DNA of 8,159 nt from an uncultured Lachnospiraceae bacterium (lineage in GTDB: Bacteria > Bacillota > Clostridia > Lachnospirales > Lachnospiraceae), in NCBI GenBank assembly GCA_947175305.1, contig CAMWMO010000044.1, positions 1 through 8,159 on the forward strand, in the 5' to 3' direction. Positions 1 through 6,614 of this stretch are shown here, piece by piece. Position numbers and translations under genes: made by a program. Under the pieces are notes generated by a model. It saw nothing but the letters and a program-made list of their open reading frames with translations, was not told the DNA's origin and ran no database searches. Each line of letters starts with the position of its first letter. Position 1 is the stretch's first letter.

Positions 1-1184
1 AAGCGGTATTCCCTGCCACTTACGGAAGAAATAACCGGTACTATTTCACCTATTCCGGCAAAGCGGGAGGCTACAGTGTAGTTTCTATGGCAGATGTGCT
101 GGATGGGACTGTGGACGCCGCGATCTTTCGGGACGCGGTGGTGTTGGTGGGGGCTTATGCCGTAGGAATGCAGGATTCCTACATGCCTGCCATCGCCCAT
201 AACAGTCAGATGTATGGGGTGGAAATACATGCGAACATCATAGAAGCTTTGCTGGAGGGCCGGACGCAGCTTCCGGTATCGCCCTTGTTATATGCGTTTG
301 TGGCGGCGGTTCTGTGCGGAGTATTCTATGTGTGCAGCGGAAAAGTAAGGCTCCTGTTCTCCACGTTGCTTTTTGCGGGGCTGACGGTTCTGAATCTGGT
401 CTTTGCACGGGTAATGTATGGGAAAGGGCGGATCGTTCCGACGATCCTTTTGCCGCTCTGTCTGCTTATTATTTACCTGATACAGATGGTGCGCAGATAT
501 GTGGCGGAGATCATGCGCAGACGGCAGGTTATCAATGTATTTAAGCAATATGTAGCGCCGCAGGTGGTAGATAAGATAAGTAAAAACAAGGATTTCGAGC
601 TGGTGATCGGCGGAGAGAACCGACATATTGCGGTACTGTTTGTGGATATCCGTGGATTCACCACAATGTCGGAGAGTTTGAAGCCTGAGGAAGTGGTGGA
701 GATCCTGAATGAGTATTTGGGACTTACCACGCAGTCGATTTTTGACAATGGCGGAACCTTGGACAAGTTCGTGGGAGATGCTACGATGGCGGTATTCAAT
801 GCGCCTTTTGATCTGGAGGACTATATCTTCCGTGCTGTTGCTACCGCATGGGACATGCAGGCGGGAGCGGAAGCCATCGCTGAGAAATTCCGTAAGAGAT
901 ATGGCAAGAGCGTATCGTTCGGAATCGGAGTGAACTGCGGCAATGCCGTTGTGGGAAATATCGGTTGTGATTTCCGTATGGATTATACGGCGATCGGCGA
1001 TACTGTCAATACGGCAGCCAGATTGGAGAGCAATGCGCGACCGGGACAGATTCTGATCAGTAAAGATGTCTATGAGGCGGTCAAGGACAGAGTGACGGTA
1101 ACACCGATCGGAGAGATCCCTTTGAAGGGAAAGAGCAATGGTGTTTTTGTATATCAAGTGGATCATGTAAAGAAAGATGTGTGA
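1..1184 (+). CDS. CHASE2-domain transmembrane adenylate cyclase, 3' part (N-terminus outside window)
   Basis: The frame is open from base 3, giving 393 visible residues; the ATG at 87 is internal. Residues 1 to about 88 match the end of a CHASE2 extracytoplasmic sensor (YSGKAGGY, SMADVLDG, then MYGVEIHANII). Three hydrophobic segments follow at about 94-111, 115-137 and 144-163. A class III nucleotide cyclase domain starts near residue 208. The metal-binding Asp are D215 (VDIRGFTTMSE) and D259 (KFVGDATMAVF), and the transition-state Asn/Arg lie in DTVNTAARLE. K255 and T329 (DYTAIGD) fit the Lys/Thr pair that selects adenine, so cAMP from ATP is the expected product, made on the cytoplasmic side. 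All catalytic residues are present. The CHASE2 ligand is unknown in general and cannot be inferred here. The stop overlaps the next gene by 8 bases if that gene starts at 1177. A guanylate cyclase is less likely. I am sure of the architecture and fairly sure of cAMP. Confidence 0.92.
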   Translation, partial: AVFPATYGRNNRYYFTYSGKAGGYSVVSMADVLDGTVDAAIFRDAVVLVGAYAVGMQDSYMPAIAHNSQMYGVEIHANIIEALLEGRTQLPVSPLLYAFVAAVLCGVFYVCSGKVRLLFSTLLFAGLTVLNLVFARVMYGKGRIVPTILLPLCLLIIYLIQMVRRYVAEIMRRRQVINVFKQYVAPQVVDKISKNKDFELVIGGENRHIAVLFVDIRGFTTMSESLKPEEVVEILNEYLGLTTQSIFDNGGTLDKFVGDATMAVFNAPFDLEDYIFRAVATAWDMQAGAEAIAEKFRKRYGKSVSFGIGVNCGNAVVGNIGCDFRMDYTAIGDTVNTAARLESNARPGQILISKDVYEAVKDRVTVTPIGEIPLKGKSNGVFVYQVDHVKKDV

Positions 1185-1974
1185 AGAAATGAGTAAGTTG
1201 TATTTGGTTCCCGACAGGACGGATCTGGAGCGGGTGTGCGGTCTGGCAGAAGAATACGGCTGTGCATTTGAATATAATGAATTCTATATACCGGAGACTA
1301 TGGATGATCCTGAGAAACAGGAGGAGATCATCACAGGCTATGGAATGTATAAGAAAGATTTTTCCATGGATACGATGCACGGGGCATTTCTGGATGTGAC
1401 CATACACAGTGACGATCCGCTGATCAGGGAAGCTTCCGTGCGGCGTGTTCGCCAGTCCATGGAGACAGCGAAGCGGATGGGATTAAGGGGTGTAGTGTTT
1501 CATACGGGGCGGCTTGCCGGATTCCGTGTAGAGAGTTATCTAAAAAACTGGTGCGATAGAAACGTTACATTTTTTACGGAAATTGCGAGGGAGTATCCCG
1601 AACAGCAGATTTATATGGAAAATATGTTTGATGAAGCGCCGGATATTATGGCGGGGATGGCGGAGAGGATGCAGGGCATCGAGAATTTCGGGATCTGTCT
1701 GGATTATGCCCACGCTATGCTTTCCGGGTGTTCGGGAGAGGAGTGGATCAGGACGCTGGCACCCTATATCCGTCATATACACATCAATGACAATGATCTG
1801 GTGAACGATCTGCATCTTGCGGTGGGGGCCGGAAGGCTGGACTGGCAGGAATTTGACCGGCTGATCAGACAGTATCAGATCAATGCCTCTGTGCTGGTGG
1901 AAGTAAGCGGTTATCAGGCACAGAGGGAATCGTTGGAATATTTGAAGCAGTACGGGATATATCCGATGGAATAG
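1177..1974 (+). CDS. Sugar phosphate isomerase/epimerase-like TIM-barrel protein
   Basis: A 265-residue protein of the AP endonuclease 2 / xylose isomerase-like TIM-barrel superfamily, whose members use divalent metal to isomerise or epimerise sugars and related compounds, or cleave abasic DNA. Likely metal and catalytic residues, counted from the 1177 ATG, are E148 (YMEN), D176 and H179 (LDYAH), H200 and H202 (HIHIND), and E242 (LVEVSG), at the ends of successive beta strands. GVVFHTG gives a further conserved His. The length suits a single-domain isomerase/epimerase. The substrate cannot be read from sequence, and neighbours do not suggest a sugar pathway. Two starts are possible: ATG 1177 overlaps the cyclase stop by 8 bases, and ATG 1189 (MSKLYLV) lies 4 bases past it. 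Neither has a strong ribosome binding site, so translational coupling to the cyclase is likely. An endonuclease IV role is unlikely because the protein lacks that enzyme's fuller His/Asp/Glu set. Confidence 0.82.
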   Translation: MCEEMSKLYLVPDRTDLERVCGLAEEYGCAFEYNEFYIPETMDDPEKQEEIITGYGMYKKDFSMDTMHGAFLDVTIHSDDPLIREASVRRVRQSMETAKRMGLRGVVFHTGRLAGFRVESYLKNWCDRNVTFFTEIAREYPEQQIYMENMFDEAPDIMAGMAERMQGIENFGICLDYAHAMLSGCSGEEWIRTLAPYIRHIHINDNDLVNDLHLAVGAGRLDWQEFDRLIRQYQINASVLVEVSGYQAQRESLEYLKQYGIYPME

Positions 1975-1990
1975 GAAAAGGAGAAGTAAG

Positions 1991-3490
1991 ATGCATTTAC
2001 AATACGAAGATTTTGAAAAAATAATGGATATTGGAATACGTCTTTGTACTGAAAGGGACAGAAACCGTCTGCTCATGACCATTTTGGATAAAGGGATGGA
2101 GATCACAAATTGTGATGCCAGCACTTTATATTTGTATGAGAACGAGGAATTGCATTTTAAATATATGAAGACCCTTTCTAAAGGCGTCAGCCGGGGGATG
2201 GACGGAGAGAAGATCGATCTGCCGCCGGTGCCTTTGAAAGAGGAAAATGTGTGTTCTTATGCGGCGATTCATCAGGAGGTTGTAAACATACCTGATGTCT
2301 ACGCAAGCAGCCGGTTTGACTTTTCCGGACCGAGACAGTATGACAGTCTGACAGGCTATTGCACGAAGTCTCAGCTGGTTGTGCCTCTTGCGAATAATGA
2401 AAATGAACTGATCGGGGTGCTGCAGCTGATCAATGCCATGGATGAAGAGGGAAAGGTTATCGCCTTTCACGAGCAGTATGAGATCATCATCCGTGCGCTT
2501 GGTTCTATGGCTGCGATCGAGCTCACGAATCTCTCTTATGTGGAGGCGCTCAAAGCGCAGATTTATTCTTTCGTGGAAGCGCTCACCACAGCGCTGGAGG
2601 AGCGGACGCCCTACAATGCTCTGCACACCAGGAATGTGGAAAAATATGCGAGCCTTTTGGCGGATTATATGACGCAGCTACATAAAGAAGGCAAGTGTGA
2701 ATGGGCATTTGAGCCTGCGAGAAAAGAGCAGTTGATGCTTGCGGCGCTCATTCATGACATCGGGAAGATGGTGGTGCCTTTGAGCATTATGAATAAGGCC
2801 ACCAGACTGGGTGATGCGCGAGAGAAGATAGAAGATCGTTTTGCGTTGCTTAGGGCACTGTATGAGATCGATATGCTGCGTGGCAGGATCACACAGGAAG
2901 AATATAAAGCGGTCATAGATGACCTGGAATCAGAACTTGCATTCATCCATAAAACGGATGTGATCGATTATTTGGATGATGCGGCATATGAGCATGTAGG
3001 AAAGCTTTCTAAGAAACAGCATGTAAAGGAAGACGGATCCGTGCTTCCGTATCTGACTGCGAAAGAAGCGGAGTGCCTGAGCATCCGAAGCGGCACGCTG
3101 ACCTTGCAGGAGCGTAAAGAGATGGAGAATCATGTAGTCATGACATCCAGGATTCTGGAGAAAGTGCAGTTCTATAAAGGCTTTTCCATGGTACCGAAGT
3201 GGGTGGGCGCCCACCATGAATATCTGGACGGCAGCGGTTATCCGAATCATTTGAAGGGGGACGAGCTCGATCTGGAGACAAGGCTTCTCACGGTGGTAGA
3301 TATCTATGACGCGCTTGCGGCTACGGACAGGCCTTATAAGGAGCCGATTCCGAGGAAAAAGGCAATCGAGATACTGAAGAGCATGGCAGAGAAAGGAAAA
3401 GTGGATTTACAGCTTGTGGAGTGGCTGGATGAAGCGCTCGAGAAGGACGTAGAAATTCACGGGAATGGAGGTAGCTATGGCATTAAATAA
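1991..3490 (+). CDS. GAF and HD-GYP domain protein, predicted cyclic-di-GMP phosphodiesterase with an inserted segment
   Basis: A 499-residue soluble protein with no membrane segment. Residues about 15-180 form a GAF domain (IPDVYASSRFDF at 100, TGY at 121-123, GVLQLINA at 142-149). Residues about 190-475 form an HD-GYP domain, which hydrolyses cyclic-di-GMP. Its ligands are present: H212 (ALHTRNV), H255-D256 and K259 (HDIGK), H381, H408-H409 (HHE), D437 (VVDIYDA), plus the signature G416-Y417-P418. H409 to D437 is the usual 28 residues, but H255 to H381 is 126 residues where about 30 is normal. A largely hydrophilic, helix-like insert covers about residues 275-368. The usual HPxxG around the ligand His reads HVVMT. 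The ATG has a good AAAAGGAG site at 1976-1983. The last residues overlap the hisS ribosome binding site and start. Activity against cyclic-di-GMP is inferred from the intact motifs. Confidence 0.9.
   Translation: MHLQYEDFEKIMDIGIRLCTERDRNRLLMTILDKGMEITNCDASTLYLYENEELHFKYMKTLSKGVSRGMDGEKIDLPPVPLKEENVCSYAAIHQEVVNIPDVYASSRFDFSGPRQYDSLTGYCTKSQLVVPLANNENELIGVLQLINAMDEEGKVIAFHEQYEIIIRALGSMAAIELTNLSYVEALKAQIYSFVEALTTALEERTPYNALHTRNVEKYASLLADYMTQLHKEGKCEWAFEPARKEQLMLAALIHDIGKMVVPLSIMNKATRLGDAREKIEDRFALLRALYEIDMLRGRITQEEYKAVIDDLESELAFIHKTDVIDYLDDAAYEHVGKLSKKQHVKEDGSVLPYLTAKEAECLSIRSGTLTLQERKEMENHVVMTSRILEKVQFYKGFSMVPKWVGAHHEYLDGSGYPNHLKGDELDLETRLLTVVDIYDALAATDRPYKEPIPRKKAIEILKSMAEKGKVDLQLVEWLDEALEKDVEIHGNGGSYGIK
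2813..3094 (+). other. Approx. 94-residue insertion within the HD-GYP catalytic domain
   Basis: This is an internal part of the GAF/HD-GYP gene, roughly residues 275-368. It sits between NKATRLG, which matches the usual NKPGKLT loop after HDIGK, and GTLTLQER, which leads into the helix carrying ligand H381. The segment is rich in Glu, Asp, Lys and Leu and looks helical (ALYEIDMLRGRITQEEY, DDLESELAFI), with a charged linker (KKQHVKEDGS). The frame is open throughout and codon use matches the flanks, so it is an in-frame domain insertion and not an error. The edges are approximate. I do not recognise it as a known domain. Confidence 0.75.
3467..3472 (+). promoter_or_regulatory. hisS ribosome binding site GGAGGT, inside the upstream gene
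   Basis: GGAGG at 3467-3471 lies 5 bases before ATG 3477 and decides the hisS start. The alternative in-frame ATG at 3465 runs into the site itself (AATGGAGG) and has no such site at proper spacing. The element lies inside the last codons of the GAF/HD-GYP gene, whose stop is at 3488-3490. Confidence 0.85.
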
Positions 3491-4739
3491 AAAACCAGTC
3501 ACCGGCATGAAGGATATCCTGCCGGAGGAGATGGAGATCCGTGACTATGTGATCGGCATTATCAAAGAGACTTATGGAAATTTCGGCTTTACGTCGATCG
3601 AGACGCCCTGTGTGGAGAATATCGCCAATCTGAACTGTAAGGCGGGCGGCGAAAATGAGAAGCTGATCTTTAAGATCTTAAAGAGAGGCGAGAAGCTTCG
3701 CTTGGAGGAGGCAAAGAGTGAGGAGGATCTGGTGGACGGGGGCCTGCGCTATGACCTGACGGTTCCGCTGGTGCGCTATTACGCGGCTCATGCAAATGAA
3801 CTGCCTTCACCCTTCAAGGCGCTGCAGATGGGCAACGTATGGCGGGCGGACAGGCCACAGAGAGGGCGATACCGTCAGTTTATGCAGTGTGATATTGATA
3901 TTCTGGGGGAGGCCTCCAATCTGGCGGAGATCGAACTGATTCTGGCTACCACCACGACGCTGGGGAAGCTTGGCTTTAAAAACTTTCAGATCCGCATCAA
4001 TGACAGACAGATCTTAAAGGCGATGGCGGCTTACAGCGGATTTGGAGAAGCGGACTACGACGCTATTTTTATCACGCTGGACAAGATGGATAAGATCGGG
4101 ATAGACGGCGTGCGGGAGGAGCTTCTGAACGCCGGATATCCGCAGGAATCCGTAGAAAAGTATATGGCGCTGTTCCGGGGCGTGGAAGCGTCTGACACGC
4201 CGGTGGCGTATCTGACAGAGCAGATCGCGGATTTTCTGCCGGAGGGCGTGCAGGAGAGCTTTCAGGAGATCATAGACAGCGTGGAGGCGGTCAAGGGAAA
4301 CTTTTTTGAGCTGGTATTTGATCCCACGCTGGTGCGGGGCATGTCCTATTACACGGGCACCATCTTTGAGGTGGCGGTGCCGGAGTTCGGCGGCAGTTGT
4401 GGCGGCGGCGGAAGATATGATAAGATGGTTGGGAAATTTACGGGCAATGATGTGCCGGCCTGCGGTTTTTCCATCGGCTTTGAACGGATCATTTTACTGC
4501 TCATGGAAAATGGCTTTCAGGTACCCAAGGCGGGGAAGAAGATCGCTTATCTTATGGAAAAAGGTCTGTCTTCCGAGAAGCTGTGTGAGGTGATGGCGCA
4601 GGCACAGACGGAGCGTGAAAAGGGAAATCAGATCCTGGTGGCACGCATGAACAAGAACAAGAAATTCCAGAAGGAACAGCTCACAGCTCAGGGCTATGAG
4701 GCGTTTCAGGAATTTTATCGTGAGGAGCTTAAGAGATAA
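3477..4739 (+). CDS. hisS: Histidyl-tRNA synthetase
   Basis: A 420-residue class II aminoacyl-tRNA synthetase that charges tRNA-His with histidine in the cytoplasm. The N-terminus has the typical KPVTGMKDILPEE opening, followed by motif 1 (FGFTSIETPCVE). Motif 2 is MGNVWRADRPQRGRYRQF with Arg at residue 123. The histidine-specific motif is LVRGMSYYTG (R287), and motif 3 is GFSIGFERI. S290 replaces the Asp of the common LVRGLDYY form. The C-terminal anticodon-binding part (about 354-420) is about 67 residues, shorter than the roughly 95 of E. coli HisRS, ending where the last strands would lie. From memory, related clostridial HisRS look similar, so I read this as a lineage variant. The start at 3477 is set by GGAGG at 3467-3471. 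The gene overlaps the preceding stop by 14 bases, so there is no room for a separate leader or T-box immediately upstream. Confidence 0.96.
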   Translation: MALNKKPVTGMKDILPEEMEIRDYVIGIIKETYGNFGFTSIETPCVENIANLNCKAGGENEKLIFKILKRGEKLRLEEAKSEEDLVDGGLRYDLTVPLVRYYAAHANELPSPFKALQMGNVWRADRPQRGRYRQFMQCDIDILGEASNLAEIELILATTTTLGKLGFKNFQIRINDRQILKAMAAYSGFGEADYDAIFITLDKMDKIGIDGVREELLNAGYPQESVEKYMALFRGVEASDTPVAYLTEQIADFLPEGVQESFQEIIDSVEAVKGNFFELVFDPTLVRGMSYYTGTIFEVAVPEFGGSCGGGGRYDKMVGKFTGNDVPACGFSIGFERIILLLMENGFQVPKAGKKIAYLMEKGLSSEKLCEVMAQAQTEREKGNQILVARMNKNKKFQKEQLTAQGYEAFQEFYREELKR

Positions 4740-4740
4740 A

Positions 4741-4773
4741 GAAGCCGTCTGAACAAGTTCAGACTAACGCTTC
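4741..4773 (+). repeat. Nested inverted repeat (hairpin) in the hisS-aspS gap
   Basis: GTCTGAAC (4747-4754) and GTTCAGAC (4757-4764) are perfect inverted copies separated by AA. In RNA this gives a 7-8 bp stem with a 2-4 base loop. An outer pair, GAAGC (4741-4745) and GCTTC (4769-4773), can extend the stem across a 1-base and a 4-base bulge. There is no T-run after it, so it is a poor candidate for an intrinsic terminator. It ends 5 bases before the aspS GGAGG. It could be a processing, stability or translation-control element, a protein site, or a copy of a dispersed repeat. Confidence 0.7.
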
Positions 4774-4778
4774 GGAAT

Positions 4779-4783
4779 GGAGG
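4779..4783 (+). promoter_or_regulatory. aspS ribosome binding site GGAGG
   Basis: GGAGG lies 5 bases before ATG 4789 and favours that start over ATG 4777, which overlaps the site, and over ATG 4801, which has no good site. The context AATGGAGG, five bases, then ATGGC is nearly the same as that of hisS. Confidence 0.85.
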
Positions 4784-4788
4784 ATACA

Positions 4789-6594
4789 ATGGCAGAATCA
4801 ATGAAAGGCTGGAAAAGATCTCACCGCTGTGCGGAGCTTTCCGTGCAGAATGTGGGAGAAGAAGTAACCGTCATGGGATGGGTACAGAAGCAGAGGAATA
4901 AGGGCGGTATCATTTTTGTGGATCTGAGAGACCGCTCCGGTATTTTACAGATCATTTTTGAGGAGAAGGACTGCGGGCAGGAGGCTTTCGCCAAGGCGGA
5001 GAAGATGCGCAGCGAATTTGTGATCGCCGTGGTCGGCAAGGTGGAGAAGCGTTCCGGCGCGGTCAATGAGAATCTGGCTACGGGACAGATCGAGATAAGG
5101 GCTTCCCAGGTGCGTATCCTGTCGGAATCCGAGACGCCGCCCTTCCCGGTGGAGGCGGGCTCTAAGACCAAGGAGGAGATCCGCTTAAAATATCGTTATC
5201 TGGATCTGCGCCGTCCGGACCTGCAGGAGAAGCTGATCCTGCGCAGTAAGATCGTTTCCGAGATGCGGTCCTTTATGGCTGAGGAAGGCTTTCTGGAGAT
5301 CGAGACGCCGATCCTTTGTAAATCAACCCCGGAAGGGGCCAGAGACTATCTGGTGCCCAGCCGTGTGCATCCGGGCAATTTCTATGCGCTGCCTCAGTCG
5401 CCGCAGCTTTATAAACAGCTTTTGATGTGTTCCGGGTACGATCGGTACTTTCAGATCGCCAAGTGCTTCCGTGACGAGGATCTGCGGGCGGACAGACAGC
5501 CGGAATTTACCCAGGCGGATATGGAGCTTTCCTTCGTGGATGTGGACGATGTGATCGATGTCAATGAGCGGCTGATCCGGCATATCTGCAAGGAGGCCAT
5601 TGGGCTTGATGTGCAGCTTCCCCTGCCCCGCATGACTTGGCAGGAGGCTATGGATCGATTCGGTTCTGACAAGCCGGATACCCGATTTGGCATGGAGCTT
5701 ACGGACGTGTCCGATGTGGTGGCGGGCTGCGGATTCGGCGTATTTACTTCTGCGCTGGAAAACGGCGGCTCTGTCAGAGGTCTGAATGTGAAAGGTCAGG
5801 CGGCTATGCCCCGGAAGAAGATCGACGCGCTGGTGGATTTTGCCAAGGGTTACGGCGCCAAGGGGCTGGCTTACTTAAGCGTGCAGGAGGACGGCACTTA
5901 CAAGTCTTCTTTCTCCAAGTTTATGACGGAGGAGGAGCTTGAAAAGTTAGTACAGGCGATGCAGGGAGAGAAGGGCGATCTGCTTCTCTTTGCGGCGGAT
6001 AAGAAGAATATTGTTTACAGTGTCCTGGGAGCGCTCAGAGTGGAGCTGGGCAAACAGCTTGGTCTGATCGATGAATCCCAGTTCAATTTCCTCTGGATCG
6101 TGGAGTTCCCTCTGCTTGAGTGGAGCGAGGAGGAAAACCGGTTTATGGCGATGCACCATCCTTTCACCATGCCTATGGAGGAGGACTGGCAGTACATTGA
6201 TTCCGATCCGGGAAGAGTTCGTGCAAAGGCATATGACATCGTGTTAAATGGTGTGGAGCTGGGAGGCGGCTCTGTCAGAATCCATCAGGATGATATACAG
6301 GAGAAAATGTTTGAGGTGCTGGGCTTTACCAGAGAGAAGGCATGGGAGCAGTTCGGTTTCCTCTTAAGCGCGTTTAAGTACGGTGTGCCGCCTCATGCAG
6401 GGCTGGCTTACGGTCTGGACCGTATCGTCATGCTGCTGACTCATGCGGAGAGCATCCGAGAGGTCATTGCCTTCCCGAAGATCAAGGATGCCTCCTGTCT
6501 GATGACGGAAGCGCCGGGAACGGTGGATGAAGAGCAGCTTGCAGAGCTGCAGATCGCGATCGTGCCCACACAGGAGGAGCAGGAGACAGAATAA
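4789..6594 (+). CDS. aspS: Aspartyl-tRNA synthetase, bacterial type
   Basis: A 601-residue class IIb synthetase that charges tRNA-Asp with aspartate in the cytoplasm. An N-terminal OB-fold anticodon-binding domain covers about residues 18-115 (VMGWVQKQRNKGG, FVDLRDRSG). The catalytic core follows: KYRYLDLRRP, FLEIETPIL (motif 1), LPQSPQLYKQ, and FRDEDLRADRQPEFTQ (motif 2, R228). A GAD insertion domain lies at about 305-425, diagnostic of bacterial AspRS and absent from the archaeal/eukaryotic form. Motif 3 is GLAYGLDRIVMLL with R545. Length is typical. K38 sits where discriminating and non-discriminating AspRS often differ (Leu in E. coli, His in Pseudomonas), so whether it also charges tRNA-Asn cannot be judged here. 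The gene follows hisS by 49 bases containing a hairpin, and hisS-aspS adjacency is common in Firmicutes. No terminator follows; the next gene starts after 20 bases. Confidence 0.97.
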   Translation: MAESMKGWKRSHRCAELSVQNVGEEVTVMGWVQKQRNKGGIIFVDLRDRSGILQIIFEEKDCGQEAFAKAEKMRSEFVIAVVGKVEKRSGAVNENLATGQIEIRASQVRILSESETPPFPVEAGSKTKEEIRLKYRYLDLRRPDLQEKLILRSKIVSEMRSFMAEEGFLEIETPILCKSTPEGARDYLVPSRVHPGNFYALPQSPQLYKQLLMCSGYDRYFQIAKCFRDEDLRADRQPEFTQADMELSFVDVDDVIDVNERLIRHICKEAIGLDVQLPLPRMTWQEAMDRFGSDKPDTRFGMELTDVSDVVAGCGFGVFTSALENGGSVRGLNVKGQAAMPRKKIDALVDFAKGYGAKGLAYLSVQEDGTYKSSFSKFMTEEELEKLVQAMQGEKGDLLLFAADKKNIVYSVLGALRVELGKQLGLIDESQFNFLWIVEFPLLEWSEEENRFMAMHHPFTMPMEEDWQYIDSDPGRVRAKAYDIVLNGVELGGGSVRIHQDDIQEKMFEVLGFTREKAWEQFGFLLSAFKYGVPPHAGLAYGLDRIVMLLTHAESIREVIAFPKIKDASCLMTEAPGTVDEEQLAELQIAIVPTQEEQETE

Positions 6595-6614
6595 AAACCG
6601 AAAAAGGAGCAGCT

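Noticed and set aside
288..1166. Long open frame on the - strand opposite the cyclase gene (292 codons)
   Set aside because: It lies wholly antisense to a gene with intact catalytic motifs, its translation is rich in His, Arg and Ile with no recognisable domain, and it has no supporting context.
1975..1990. Possible promoters in the short gaps between genes
   Set aside because: Gaps are 3 to 49 bases and largely filled by ribosome binding sites or the hairpin; no -35/-10 pair with proper spacing was seen.
3202..3215. Perfect 14-base palindrome GGTGGGCGCCCACC
   Set aside because: It encodes the catalytic GAHH region of the HD-GYP domain, so the bases are mostly fixed by required residues; no second copy was noticed.
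4741..4773. Hairpin after hisS as an intrinsic terminator
   Set aside because: There is no T-run after the stem and aspS starts 16 bases later with its own ribosome binding site.
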